64,000 nt of DNA from Eretmocerus hayati (lineage: Eukaryota > Arthropoda > Insecta > Hymenoptera > Aphelinidae), in the NCBI GenBank assembly GCA_029851415.1, contig CM056741.1, positions 178,915,021 to 178,979,020 of the forward strand, written 5' to 3'. The position numbers were made by a program, and so were the translations under genes. Shown here piece by piece: positions 10,962 through 23,211 of the stretch; position 1 is the first letter of the stretch; each line of letters begins with the position of its first letter. The notes under the pieces are model-generated. The model was not told the origin of the DNA. It worked only from the letters and a program-made list of their open reading frames with translations, and searched no databases.

Positions 10962-13212
10962 ATTTTTTTCAAAGTTCGTCATCTTTCCACTTTAATCACT
11001 CCTGGAAGATCATTCGAGTCTAGTTCAAAATTGCTATCCTTAAAGATATTGAAAAGCATTTCCTCTTCAAACCCATACGTCAATTCATACCAAAATCTGA
11101 ATTTGCAGCACGAGCATATATGAGTATAAACCAAATATAGTTCGATCAAGATATTCCTTCGTTTGATATTGAATTCATTGACTCAATTCTGAGAGTGAAC
11201 ATTGATTTCAGCTGTAATTCAGCTTCAGAGTACATGTTGGCTAATAAGAGAGTGTGTCACGAATCTTACGCTAAGCTCGGAGTCATATTCCACTTACTCA
11301 CAAGTGATACTCATTCCAACAGTTTTTGCAAAGTACAAACATTTTTCAATTTTCTCATAACCGTCGAGTATTTTCAATCAAACAATTATGATGACCAAAA
11401 ATGATAAATTTGATTGTTAGAGTACCCACAATAATTTGTATTCTTCATTTTTCGTATTCGTGTTTATTCATTCCAAGAGACTTTTGAAACTCCCTTCAAG
11501 AAGTCGTAAGCGGAGCGAGCGTAGGCGAGCGCAACAATTCCGCTAGTACTTCTTAAATTATATGTTTTCACTCCTAGGAGGTTCATATCATTTCTAATAT
11601 AACTCCAATATTGTTGCCGATACCGTTATTGATTCACATATTAACCCTCCTAAGATTAATCCACCCAACCATCATCAATTTTTGACCCCCCGACTCTCTG
11701 TTTTCGGGATTATTAGATTATTGTGGTAGAAGAAATCCAACTTTCTTGGGCCCTGTGTACAAAAGTAATGACGGTTATGATTATTGAGTCAGAATTAGAC
11801 GACGTTGAGTGGTATTTGGATGAAATAATTAATACTCCGCCATTCTTTTCAAAACTGAATTTGATATGCGATGTGCGACCAACCCCATGGAGAATTTGGA
11901 ATAAAATTTTTTCTCACGCATGTTATATTATTGTGGAAGTTGATTGGAACTTGAGACAGATAGGAGGTGGTTTGAGATGAGGAACGCCTGTGGAAAAATC
12001 ATAGCGCAAGGAATAGCTCAAATTCCCCCGAAAATGGAATAAGCGAGATTCCTGAAACTGCCCATAGAAGAATTTTGATTCTTGTGGGAAAATGACTCTC
12101 ACAATACCTCCAAACCTAGTCCACAAGAATCTTGAAGCAGCAGAAAACTTCGACTAAATGTTGGTTCAGCCGCACCGTGTATCATCACTACGGCTTCATC
12201 TAAATACACTCAAATCTAAAGAAAGGTTAAAGAATGGTTATATACAATGTTGTGATTAATTTGGTTGAGTTTGGATTCACTAAGAAGTTACAACAAGAGT
12301 TAGATTATATATCATTGATCCATATATCAATGGCAATTTTAGTTTAGCCTCAATTGTTAGATCAGTCCACATTTTGCTAAACTCTCTAAAGCATGAACCA
12401 AGTGGGATAAGCTGCAGGAGGTTCTTGAGAAGCATTTCAACCTTGGATTGAGGAATAAGAATAGTTATCGTCAAAAACCATTAGCTTAGTAAGGGGAAGT
12501 ATGGACTCTATATGTGAACTGTCATTCCACTAGTGGCATTTCGAGACAGGTTACCTGCCAATATAATAGTACTGCTGGGTTAGTACATGATTGCGTCAAA
12601 TCATGATGAGCTGTTTTTAATCTTTGGTCATCTGGGCCAAAAATCTGATTATGGGTTTTGCGTATCACCACTTTGACCCGACACGTGTTGCTGGGCTTTC
12701 TTCAGATTAACACCTACTTGATATCTATTCAAATATGAACAGGGAATACCAACAATGATCTTCTATCCATGCCCCTAGAATACAGCAAAAACTAGCCAAG
12801 GATCACTATGTGGAAGGTAGCGAGTAGTCAAGTGAGAGCATTCATGCAGTCAAGAATTTGGGATCAAAATTAAAACTCCTTTGTTGATGTAGATTCATCA
12901 GAATCAATTTTGAAATTCATACTTGATTCATGCACCCAAATAGATTCTCTTCAACTTTTTAGAGCTTCGATTGGGATAAAATGAGTAGGAGAATGAAGAG
13001 TTTGAAGGGACCATCACAAATCAAATTCATTCAAAATACACATTCATCATCGAAGGCTCCAATCTGTCCCAATGAGATTATCGGTGCTCTCCAGGCAAGA
13101 TGAAAAGTCTAAATGGATGAAATATTGCTTTTCATCTTGTTTAGTGGGTACACAATTTCATTGGATTATTATTCACCCCAATGATTCAATGAAACCTACA
13201 ATGGAAATGTCT
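10962..13212. other. no gene seen
   Basis: No open frame here has a recognisable domain, and no signal-peptide exon with a donor was found on either strand. Confidence 0.35.
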
Positions 13213-13871
13213 TCAACCCGGGAGTGGGCGCGCCATATGTCAAAAAGACCGACTCTTCTTTTTTTGGACAAGTTATATATAAAAATTTTCTCCAATCGTT
13301 CCAGCGATTTAGATCAACTATGTTGACGTTACTACCAAGCTATTTGAGCCTTTCTGAGGCAATCCGACCGCACCGCAGTTTATGAGAATTTTATCAAAAC
13401 AGAGTCGGTCGAAATGACAGTCGCGCGCCTTAAACGTTGGCGCCTCTCTCGGGCCCCTACTTATGGAATAGGATATCAATAAATTCTCCAAAACTGAATG
13501 CAAACCACGGAGAAACGTTTTGTATCGTACTCATAGTTACTATTATTCCTCCAACAGCAGGAGAAAGGCAATGAAACTAGTTTAGTCTGTTCAAGATGAA
13601 GTTACAATATGCTTGCCTCTGTCGCAAGGTAGTGGAACTGATTGTCATGTTAACGCAGAGTAATTTCTTTCGCAAAAGAAGTCTCAAATGCATGAAGGTG
13701 GTCCAAAAAGTGTACTGCGTATCATAGAAGACTAAGAACTTGATATTGGGAGTATTTTCAAGCTCACATTATCATCCAAATGTATATAATCACGGATTAT
13801 AAAAGTCGGTCTAATGACAGACAGCGAGCCTACTAACATTAGTCCGTTTCGCGCGCCTACTCCCGGGTTAA
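13213..13871. mobile_element. piggyBac-type MITE or internally deleted element, about 0.66 kb
   Basis: The left end reads TCAA then CCCGGGAGTGGGCGCGC; the right end in reverse complement reads TTAA then CCCGGGAGTAGGCGCGC. Inverted similarity continues inward around AGACCGACT. A TTAA target with CCC at the tip is typical of piggyBac elements; the left target has one change. No transposase is present. Confidence 0.6.
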
Positions 13872-15220
13872 TTTCCCAGTTTTGATGCTTTTTTTTAGGA
13901 ATAACTGAATATTGATGATTGAGACTAATATTTGCCAGCTTGTTTCAAGTCTTCTACCATAATCTTTGAAAATTCCATCCAAGATCAGAAACGTATCATC
14001 TTATCTGGTTAATGCATGGTCTTCACCACTATAGAATATGATGCAAACCATCTCGATTATTTGCAGTTTTATTACCGTGTATTTTCTTGCGTATGCTTTA
14101 TGATCAGTTTTGGAAAATCTGAAGCCATAATAAAACTCTACTAAAGTTATCTATCATATAAACTCAAAAGCAAATCTTGGAACTCCGTTCCTGACGGGTT
14201 CCTCAAACGCACACGAATTTATTGATTACCATGTCACTTCGATCGTGGTTTTGTCAAGATATACTTATCTCATGTAGCTGGTATTTGTTCTTTCTGCTTT
14301 CTATTCCACGTATCTGACCTCATTTGTCCACAGGAAAACCCCACACCATAAGGACCATAGTGAGCAGCTATGAGCGCGCCAACCCATCTGAAAAAGGCCT
14401 ATATCCTGGGGCATTGACCCTGGTGCTCGGGATGATTCAAAAGAGCGTTAACAAGTTAAAACACTGGTTCGTTACATGTTTTGGTACCAGAAGATATATC
14501 CCCGAGTTCCTGGAGGATTGGTGATCTGAAGGCCCGGCACCCTCCTTATAAACCCAAAATGTATCCCTTGTTTTGAAAATTTCTAAGAGTCAGATAGACT
14601 TTTATTCCCACAGATAACGATCTTTTATCTACTCGAGAAAATTGGCACCCGATTCTCATAGTGATATACTGAATGATGTAGCTCCACTGGAACAGTTTGG
14701 TAACAAAAAACATAGTCAATGTAGCCATATCATTCACAGAATGTTGAGTACTCACCTAATGAAAAGAAACGGATTGTCACTTTTTTTTTTTAGTAGAGGT
14801 TCGAATTTTGAGGAAACAGGTCAAGAAATCACTAGCCATCTCAAGCGTGTTATATTCATATATTGAAGTATAGTGCATTTGATATTTCTATTGTATACTA
14901 GATCATAAACAAGTAAAGAAATGTAAGGTTAGTGTTTGAATAAATATAGTGACAAATTGAGGATTATATTTTCGATGGCACAGAAGAGTTCGGTACAACA
15001 GCTGAGGATTCTTACATGGAGAATGTAGTACTCCAATCGTGCTCATCGCATCGATGTTATGGCCGTAAAGTACGTAAAGGTTGTTTTGGTCATCTGGAAG
15101 TACATTCATCATGGATAATTCATTGAAGAGTCATGTATTTGGGCAGTTTATTTCACATAAACACACTGAAATTGATCACACAAACAGCCAGAATACACAC
15201 AACCCCAAGGTGAAATGAAG
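13872..15220. other. no gene seen; could hold the missing last exon of the receptor gene
   Basis: I looked on the minus strand for the short last exon expected after the odorant receptor exon at 15907-16039 and found no convincing acceptor plus coding tail. Confidence 0.3.
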
Positions 15221-15224
15221 AACC

Positions 15225-15745
15225 ATACATACAGACAACATCACAGACAACTTTTGCTTGAGGCGGTTCGCGCGCGTGGGTCCGTACCCAGCGCGAGGCC
15301 CCGCTCGCAGGTAGTCATCAGGCCCCACTCTTTTCCGTTACTATCCTGAAGCTACATATGAGTATACTCACAACGCAAGCAATGCGACGTGGCATGCTGC
15401 TCCATTCCCAAATCTTACTTTGAGCTCAATTTACTCAAAATGTAATTTGACAACCTATCAATATTTCTACACCTCCTACACATTGAACGTGTCAGGTAAA
15501 ATAGCGACGATTTTCCATTTCATTTTTAATGATGAAGGTTTAGCTAAGGCGTGTGCTCTGTTTAACTCGCTTAGCCCGCAAGGATACGTATACAAGGATT
15601 TTTTCTGCCAGTGGTTTCTCTCGTAATTTTTACCGCCAACCCCCTCTTTTCTGGGCGCATTATGGATCCTCATTGGTTTCTCTATCATCATGAGTCACTT
15701 TCACACAAGTTCATAGTTGAGTTAAAATTTGCGTGAGCCTCCTTA
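15225..15745 (+). repeat. dispersed repeat, copy 1 (inverted partner at 55455-55960)
   Basis: The sequence reappears in reverse complement at about 55455-55960. Shared blocks include the GC-rich part near 15270-15330 (against 55860-55930), a block around TACGTATACAAGGATTT (against 55600) and a block around GTGACTCATGATGATAGAG in reverse complement. No coding capacity is evident; probably a non-autonomous transposon. Confidence 0.7.
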
Positions 15746-15906
15746 AGGAAAATCACGTTTTCTCACGAGAAATGTGATATATAAGGGCTCATCTACATTC
15801 TAAACTGGGGTATCAATTTTACAAGCACTCTTGGAAAAAATTTAGGAGTAATTTTGAGCGGTCCTCGCAAAATCACGACGATGAGACTTATTCAAAGAGT
15901 ACTCAC

Positions 15907-16039
15907 TTTGCCGAACGATTCCATTGATATGGGATAAAGTCTTCCAGAGGTGAGCACCGAAGGCTTCAGAGATCGTTGCAGGATAAACAATATCATTCTC
16001 CGGTCTGCCAGTGAAAGTTGTTCCCAATCACTAGCATAT
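15907..16039 (-). CDS. odorant receptor exon 8 (44 codons)
   Basis: Acceptor TTTCTAG, donor GTGAGT, phase 2 in and 0 out. It encodes YASDWEQLSLADRRMILF and SGRLYPISMESFGK, the OR C-terminal signature. A short last exon of roughly 15-20 codons is expected but was not found. Confidence 0.85.
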
Positions 16040-16108
16040 CTAGAAATCAACCATTTTCGGTGAGTATTGTGTTTCCTCGAGTCACTACTTCTCAACACAA
16101 ATAATTAC

Positions 16109-16245
16109 GCTGATTCAAACACTTCGTCACTGTAATCGATGATTTCCTGACCAATCCAGTTGATGCAAAACAAATAACCATTTGTCCCTACCAACCCAAT
16201 GAACGCCCCCAAGATCTTGAAGAACGGGACGTTTGCATACGCCAA
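16109..16245 (-). CDS. odorant receptor exon 7 (45 codons)
   Basis: Acceptor ATTTTAG, phase 0, donor GTAATT in phase 2. It encodes a membrane segment and GYLFCINWIGQEIIDYSDEV, the conserved OR segment before the last two exons. Confidence 0.85.
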
Positions 16246-16861
16246 CTAAAATTATTATAGTCATATTTAATTTCAGAATAATTCATAATTATTTGTTGGT
16301 GAACTTGGAGCGTGAGTGAGTTCTCTTGTTATTCAGGACAGAGAAATATACATTCTCACGCACTTCTCGCTTGTCGTCTGCGAGAGTTCACAGTAACGCG
16401 CGCACGCACTGTGCTGGATTTGGTTGTTAAAAATTCACCCGTGAACATGGTTATGAATTGGGTCCCATGATTTGATGGATAGGCGGTGGTCTCCGGGTAA
16501 CATTACTGGATCAGAATAACAACTTCCTTCGTGTTATTCTACGCACAAATAGAAATGGACGATGATGCATTTCTATTTGCAGCATGGAGCAGCGCTGAAG
16601 GCCTTTTCGGTCTGAAATCCAGGTCGCGCAACGTTTTCGTAATCCATCGTCTGGATTGGTGCCCGCCCCTCGGGGTCTGCCGGGCGACGCTCACGTGAAG
16701 AAATTTGCCCACTCTTCCATTATGGGCATAATACGAGATCCATGAAATTGGTAAATGGTGGTGCCCGAATGACGCAATTTTGATGAAAAAACGAGATTCC
16801 CCGTGCTTCTCCATAAACAAGAAGGAATAAACATCGGTGGAATTAAGCTCAGAGCATTTTC

Positions 16862-16935
16862 GGAAAAAAATCCAAATTAAGCAACGTGTAGTCGGGATTT
16901 TATCTAGATGGGTGACAACTCATCTCGCGTTTGTC
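16862..16935 (+). repeat. 5S rRNA-like repeat fragment, copy 1
   Basis: AAATTAAGCAACG and, about 25 bases on, AGATGGGTGAC match the internal promoter region of animal 5S rRNA in order and spacing. The rest of the gene is absent. Confidence 0.45.
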
Positions 16936-16949
16936 TAATTCCCAATCCC

Positions 16950-17065
16950 AAACAAGCTTGGCTATGCAAACTAAGACGGGTGGTCATTCATCTGCATACC
17001 GAAACGCAAAAACGGTACTCAACTTAGATTTTTGACCAAAAAGGCTCGCATGGCCACCGCTGATA
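16950..17065 (-). repeat. 5S-like repeat fragment, copy 2
   Basis: On the minus strand it shows GGTCAAAAATCTAAGTTGAG, then GACCACCCGTC and AGCTTG. The same block series occurs at 55990-56095 and 56255-56365. Confidence 0.4.
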
Positions 17066-17809
17066 TTTTTTTCTATTTGATCATGAAAGATTAAAAAGAG
17101 ACTTGTTTTCTGATCCTGTACTGACACCCGGAGACTTCCACCGATCCATCAGATCATGGATTCCATATTCATAGCCATATTCACGGGTGAATTTTCAACT
17201 ACCAAATCCAGCGCAGCGCGAGTTTGTAGAGTCGGTCTTGGTTCCAATGTATAGGCTAGTTTCAATCGCGTGTGAAACGTTTCGGAGCTCATTAAAATTG
17301 TATCATAATACACTGATACAGAAAAGTTCAGCATGCCGTATTTGAGTTCTCTTCATCACCTAGGAAAATCCATCATCTCGACGATGCCCGATTGCGTAGA
17401 GTGAGCGTCAAGTGAGAGTCCAAGGCGCCCGTCCTGCACGTGTCGATGACGATGAAACCGTGTTGTTTGTCTTCTATAACGGATCGTACTTAGGACAATA
17501 ATCCGACCGATCCTGCTGCCATAGAAGCTTCCATGGGAGTAGGATTGGCCACAAAAGGAACGCACACACGGAACACAACAAATGCACACACGTATGTTAG
17601 TCTATTTTGACTCACGCTGAGATAAGAGTTAGAAAGGATTTTTTAAAAAATACTCGTCAAGGCTATGTACTGGCCAAGAAACGTTGTAGAATTTGCGAGA
17701 GGATTCTGCATGATGTGAAAGAGGTGAACTTTGGTAGGCCGATGGAAATTACGTGGAAAAAAATTGCACAACATATGAGGAACTATTCGCTATGGTCACG
17801 AATGTGCTA

Positions 17810-18955
17810 TATAAAAAATACGCTGTTAAAAGTGAGCAGCAGAAAGCTTCCTCCAAGCGTCATATGATGATAATTAGAATCACCAGACCATCATCATCGT
17901 AAAATTGTATGAAAAATAAAATGTGAAATTACTTTTCACATCATAATTGAAACTATATTATACTCTTTATGTATCTTTATTAATATCAATATAAATCTCA
18001 TAAATCAGATATTCGTTAAAAAATTCTACATTCTCACAATAACAATACCAATTCAAAATTATCAATATCATTGGTCACTTGACGAACTTTACATCAAAGC
18101 AAAATCTCATTCTAAGGAAATCTCCTTTGGATATTCTTCTATTACTCCTGATTTCATAATTTTCAGTAGATGACTTCTCATTACTTCTGAATCCCTGCAA
18201 TATGATTTTTTCGAGAATTTGACATCTGTAGACATTGAATAAAATTTCGGTATCAACCAATCAATAGGTTATGCAGGAAAAATCATAGTTTGGGTAATTA
18301 AAATTGAGATAAATGGGTCGTAATTGGAGGTAGGAGGAAAAAATGAATATTGAGGAAAATTTTGCATTATTTTTTGAGTTATCATTTAGAGGAAGCTTTT
18401 TGGACGGATTTGAGTCATCTAGTCTGAGGTTTTTTCGATCATATCTATTATTTGGTTGAGACAGAATTTGGATGCAGTGGGTTCAAAGAGGCTAAAAAAA
18501 ATTTTTTGATGAAAATTTTGATTTTTTTGAAAATTTGAGATCTGTAAAGATTAAATGAAATTTCGGTATTAACCAATCGATAGATCTCGCAGAAAAAATC
18601 ATAGTTTAGGGGACTCAATTTGTTGTGAGAGTGTGTGAGAGGAAGATATTTATGTATTAGAAGTCAAAATTTGAGCACTTTTGGTTAAAAAAGCCGATGG
18701 ATCAAGAAACATACACACAAATACGAAAAAAGGGGTGGAAAGATGAGTCTTTGGCAGATTTGGGAGGCCATTAGGAGGAAAAGTGTTACCTACAATTGAT
18801 AGATTTTGGCGAGAGGAAGAGAAGGGTCTAAGGCTTTTTCAGATGAAAGGAATTTTGTTGAAGAATATGTTGGTTTTAGTGGAAAATTTGATCACTATTT
18901 TTGTCGGGGTGGAAACAAAGCTTTCTCTTTAAAGAAAGCGAAAGTAGACTGTAGC
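17810..18955 (+). repeat. repeat family with terminal stem-loop, copy 1 (copy 2 at 23922-25136)
   Basis: Direct similarity to 23922-25136 covers the start (AGCAGAAAGCTT.CTCCAAGCGTCATATG), the body unit around CGGTATTAACCAATCGATAG and the end, which ends in the hairpin GCTTTCTCTTTAAAGAAAGC followed by GAAAG. An internal segment (about 17900-18160) is missing from copy 2. No coding sequence. The layout, internal repeats and a 3' hairpin, resembles non-autonomous Helentron/DINE-type elements, but the diagnostic ends were not established. Confidence 0.55.
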
Positions 18956-19266
18956 GCCGCTGGTGGCAGAAAATAACCTCAAACTGTGGTGGGCTTAGCG
19001 AGTTGCGTGGTCGCTGCGGGGGGAGAGCGGGAAGGCCGAGATAACACGGTCATGGAAACGTTGAATGTCTGTGTGAGTCCCACCACGGCGTAATGCGCGA
19101 GCTAACCACTAGATGTCTCGCGCAAGCAATTTGACCATAGCGAATAGCGAAGATACGTGTGCTCGGCGCGGTGGCGAATAATGATAAGCTATGGGTAAAT
19201 GGATTTCTCGTATCAAAATATAGCGCCACTATTTTATGTCACGAGTCACACTCATCTTCCGTTCGG

Positions 19267-19323
19267 ATGTAGCAGACAGTACAGACAAATATAAGACAGA
19301 TGTAGCAGACAGTACAGACAATA
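19267..19323 (+). repeat. short tandem duplication (two units of about 30 bp)
   Basis: GATGTAGCAGACAGTACAGA occurs twice, at about 19267 and 19299. Confidence 0.6.
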
Positions 19324-19499
19324 ACCATGTCCATTTATCAAAAATTCATTCGTAAAGTCTCCATTAAAAATCGATAGGAAAATTCTCAGTGAAAATCATT
19401 AGATGTTACTCAAAAATTCAGGATGAAATCACTCCTTGTACTCCAGAAAAATTAAGAAGTCTTAAAAGTTTTCAAAATCCAATAATTCTACCAATATTC

Positions 19500-21050
19500 C
19501 GGTCATAAAGAGCGATTCAGAGGCATAGTAGCATGATCTTTAAAAATCCAAAATAAACCGATCCAGAGACAAAATAGCATGATCGATAAGATTAAAAAAA
19601 AAGGAACGATTCAGAGGCTTAATAGCATGATCGATAACACTCAAAAAATAAATGATTCAGAGACATCTCAGTGGCCACGGGTGGCCTGAAGCGAGCGTAA
19701 GTTGAACAAAACTGACGCCAAAAACGGGTCACGGCATCTTGTTCTTCTCGTTCTTCTGAAGAAATAGGTTCCTTATGCACAACATCGGATTTGCTTCCTG
19801 GAACGATCTACAGAGCAATTTTCATTTTGAACGAATGTATCCGTTTGATTACATGTATTCTGATCAGCATGGCTAATCAGTTGACGGACAAAGATAGCAT
19901 AGTTGTTTATCCAATGACGCCGAACGGGTTAGAGGGGAACAAATGTGCATTTCGATAGGAAATTTACCATAGAATCGGCTGGTTGAACCAATCTCCCGAA
20001 ATCTGGCTTCGTTTTTGGAATGTGGGCGAAATAGCCCGAGAGTTCATGAGGAGAGCTCAATCTGACAGCAACGCTTGAGTTTATGATTGTATTGGACAAA
20101 AGGACCTCTGTTGCATAGTGTTTTGATGTATTTCTCCACAAAGAATCCAAGTTTGAGATCCGTTCCATCCTAAGTCCTCAGATTTCCATCTGAATCGCAG
20201 AAACTTATCACAATTTCCCAGAAACCATAATTTTAACATTTTTCAACTCGATCGATCAAGTGCCGTTTTCTATTATCACCCAAGAATCTTCATAGATCAC
20301 TGATTCAACAACTGTGTTGACCCGCAGGATATGATGTGGATGTTACCATGATCGGATAACGCATTTGGAACGTCCTCCGAATCGACTTTGCGAGTATGTA
20401 TTTGCAAAGTTATGATGATTTCTGTAAAATAAAGAATGTTTCTCGTAATTTGAATGGGAGCATGAAAACTAAGGATGAAACTGAGCTCAAACTTGGATTC
20501 TGCGTCGGAAAATACATCAAGAAACTATGCAACAGAGCACTATTTAGACCTCAATCCTCTTTTGTCCAATACAATCATAAGCTCAAGCGTTGCTGTCAGA
20601 TTAAGCTCTTCTAATGAATCTTGGGCTATTTCACCCACATTTCGAAAACGAAGCCAGATTTCGGAAAATGGCTTCAACCAGCCGTTTATGCGGGAAATTC
20701 CCCATCAAATTGCACATTTGTTCCTCTCTAACCCGTTCGGCGTCGTTGGATAAACAATTATGCTATCTTTATCCGTCGACTGATTAGCCATGCTCATCAG
20801 AATACATGCAATCAAACGGATACATTTGTCCAAAATGAAAATTGCTCTGTAGATCGTTCTAGGGAGCAAATCCAATTTTGTGCATAAGGAACTTTTTTCT
20901 TCAGAAGAACGAGAAGAACTACACGCCGTGACCCGTTTTTGGCGTCAGTTTTGTTCAACTTCCGCTTGCTTCAGGCCACCCATGTGGCATGATGGGTATG
21001 AAAGAAACCCGATTCAGAGGCATCTCAGTAGCATGATCGGTCTAAAAAGT
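19500..21050. mobile_element. foldback element with tandem subterminal repeats, about 1.55 kb
   Basis: Arms of about 0.5 kb (about 19670-20180 and 20490-21040) are diverged inverted copies, so mirrored frames read similarly on both strands. The left end carries three to four tandem units with CGATTCAGAGRC and TAGCATGATCGATAA (about 19510-19670); the right end has one such unit near 21010-21045. No transposase. Tandem subterminal repeats are usual in foldback-type elements. Confidence 0.65.
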
Positions 21051-21192
21051 CGAAGTTTGAAAAGTTACTCTCAGTTCCGCATTTTCATGTCAGATCAAAA
21101 GAAAGAATCACTCGGGGCACTTATTTTTCGGCACATTTATTCACTCATACCTAACCTATGTAACTCACTAAAAATACTCAAGATGAGAGGTA

Positions 21193-21509
21193 GATTGATT
21201 GATTGATTGATTGATTGATATTTATTGAGGGCGGGGGATAAATCCCATATGCCCAAATTGCATATTACAATATTGCTTCTTTATAATTGCACAGTAAAAA
21301 TACAACATAAGGTATTGAGATGTTAGATTTTGAATAGTAGTAAAATATAAAAATAAACATATAAGCAGATAAATATTGGAGAGTAGATTATGAAATAGTA
21401 AATAACAAATAGCAAATAGATTAGGGCGTTGTTATAAATATAATGCAGGGTGACGTAAATATGGTACTTTCTCATAGTATGAATAGAAGTTACGTCCATT
21501 GTCAATCTG

Positions 21510-21540
<31 letters not shown>

Positions 21541-23142
21541 CCTACATGGAAGAGTTTCTCGACAGTGCGAGTGCCAGGAAGTGTCATCTTGCTGTTGCTT
21601 AAGATGGTGGGAGAGAAACAAGATGTGCAATTGCAGACGGAACTAGCTCTAAGTTTTCCGATTTTGCGCGGTTGAGCCAATCTTCGCGATCTTGGGACAT
21701 GAGATAACTGTGTAGTTTTCGTTTGAACTGTTCGTGAGTACATTCGTCGAAGTCAGTGTAGGGTAACTTATTCATGAGCTTTGATGATGTGATCGCGAAT
21801 GATTGATTCAGAGCCTCAGTACGTGGGGCGCGGTAGGCTAAGGTGGCTTTGTCTTTTCTGTCGGATTGCCTGAGTGAGGTCATGTCAGCTGTGAGGCAAA
21901 ATCTGGGGCGGAGGTATTCAGGCAAGCCTGTTTCTATGACTGAGTAAGCTAGGGAACCCAACAAATAATCTCGACGACTTTGAGCTGATAGCCATCCTAG
22001 AGCGATTCGGTACGGGGTAACATGTGACCGCCATGGTATGTTACCGTAGACAAACCTAACGCATGCGTTTTGGAGGCGATGGAGTTTCAAATTCTGGCTT
22101 TTTGTTAATCCGGTGAGTATTGGGGCAGCGTAATCGAAAATTGGCAGAACCAAACTTCGAATAAGTTGTTCTCTCAACTCACGAGGGAGCGAGCGTCTCA
22201 AAGCACGAAGTGAGTAAAGGGAACCGTGGACTCTCTTTGATATTTCTCTGATTTGGGCATCCCAGTCTAGACTGGGAGTTATTTGGAGTCCTAGTGTTTT
22301 CATCGTCTTTGAGTAGGATATTTCCGTGCCCATGATGTTGAGATTGGGGATTTGATTAAACTTGATCATAGAGATGTATTTTTCGCTTCCCAGAATCATG
22401 GCAGTAGTTTTGGACGGATTAAGTTTCAGTCCATTACTTTCAGCCCATTTGGCAACCGCATTAGCATCCTGATTGATCAGAGCAAGTTTTTCAGTCAACT
22501 CAGTTGGAAGCGTGTGAAGATAAATTTGACTGTCATCAGCATATATCATGTGAGAGGTGTGACGTAGAGCTTTTGGGAGATCGTTGATGAAGATGAGAAA
22601 TAGTAAAGGCCCTAGGACGCTGCCTTGTGGAACTCCCGCATTTATGGGAAGCCAGATGGTGTGAGTGCCGTCATTGTTTCGCACAGCTTGGGATCGGTTT
22701 CTCAGGTAGCTGGCAAACCAGCGAATGACCTGATCAGAACATCCCAAATATCGAAGTTTCTGTAAGAGCTTGTCATGAGGGATCGTGTCGAATGCTTTCG
22801 AGAAATCAAAAGAAATAAGTACTGTGAGCATACGCTTGTCGATCGCTTTTCGCACGTCCTCTAAAACACCTAGAAGAGCTGTTTGCGTGGAGTGACGAGC
22901 TCTGAAACCAGATTGGAAGGGATCGATCAGTCTATTCGAGACTAGATGCGTCATTAGTTGTTCATGCACAACTCTTTCTAAGAGTTTTGCCGGCTCAGGA
23001 AGCTGCGCAATAGGACGGGTATCACTAGGGCTTTTTGGCGATGGTATTTTTGACAGAGGGGTGATTGATGCCCGTTTCCAATCATCAGGGAAATAACTTG
23101 TCTGCAGAGAATCATTAAAAATTCTAGTGAAGTGAGGAAGTA

Positions 23143-23147
<5 letters not shown>
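21193..23147 (-). mobile_element. non-LTR retrotransposon, 5'-truncated, with (AATC)n 3' tail
   Basis: The element is read on the minus strand. Its reverse transcriptase frame runs to a stop at 21599, followed by about 0.37 kb of 3' untranslated sequence and a tetranucleotide tail at 21193-21220. The 5' side stops at a (GA)n/(TC)n run, so the endonuclease half is gone. An (AT)n run sits at 21512-21540. Confidence 0.85.
21599..23140 (-). CDS. reverse transcriptase of a non-LTR retrotransposon (CR1/Jockey-like group), 5'-truncated
   Basis: About 510 residues are open. They include the fingers and palm of a non-LTR reverse transcriptase: FPDDWKRASITPLSKIP, then SGFRARHSTQTAL, SFDFSKAFDTIPHDKLL with a catalytic Asp, GVPQGSVLGPLLFLIFIND, the catalytic YADDSQ, and LKLNPSKTTAMILG. 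A C-terminal region with LGLQITPSLDWDAQI and LPIFDYAAPIL follows, as in CR1/L2/Kiri- and Jockey-type elements. The endonuclease domain is absent, consistent with target-primed reverse transcription stopping early. The open frame continues upstream to 23374 through the (TC)n run, reading as Ser-Leu repeats; I treat that extension as chance. The core frame is intact, so the insertion looks fairly recent. Confidence 0.85.
   Translation of the reverse strand, partial: LPHFTRIFNDSLQTSYFPDDWKRASITPLSKIPSPKSPSDTRPIAQLPEPAKLLERVVHEQLMTHLVSNRLIDPFQSGFRARHSTQTALLGVLEDVRKAIDKRMLTVLISFDFSKAFDTIPHDKLLQKLRYLGCSDQVIRWFASYLRNRSQAVRNNDGTHTIWLPINAGVPQGSVLGPLLFLIFINDLPKALRHTSHMIYADDSQIYLHTLPTELTEKLALINQDANAVAKWAESNGLKLNPSKTTAMILGSEKYISMIKFNQIPNLNIMGTEISYSKTMKTLGLQITPSLDWDAQIREISKRVHGSLYSLRALRRSLPRELREQLIRSLVLPIFDYAAPILTGLTKSQNLKLHRLQNACVRFVYGNIPWRSHVTPYRIALGWLSAQSRRDYLLGSLAYSVIETGLPEYLRPRFCLTADMTSLRQSDRKDKATLAYRAPRTEALNQSFAITSSKLMNKLPYTDFDECTHEQFKRKLHSYLMSQDREDWLNRAKSENLELVPSAIAHLVSLPPS

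Positions 23148-23209
<62 letters not shown>
23148..23209. repeat. (GA)n microsatellite, about 31 units
   Basis: An uninterrupted GA run at the 5' truncation point of the non-LTR element. Confidence 0.95.

Positions 23210-23211
<2 letters not shown>

Larger units (their letters stand above)
16411..17225. repeat. inverted repeat of about 110 bp arms, 0.8 kb apart, inside the receptor intron
   Basis: The left arm (16411-16520) and the reverse complement of 17110-17225 share GCTGGATTTGGT, AAATTCACCCGTGAA, ATGGAT and TCTCCGGGT blocks. The spacer holds the 5S-like repeats. Probably a non-autonomous DNA transposon; no coding sequence. Confidence 0.6.

Noticed and set aside
22352..22567. Plus-strand frame
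   Set aside because: Antisense to the reverse transcriptase.
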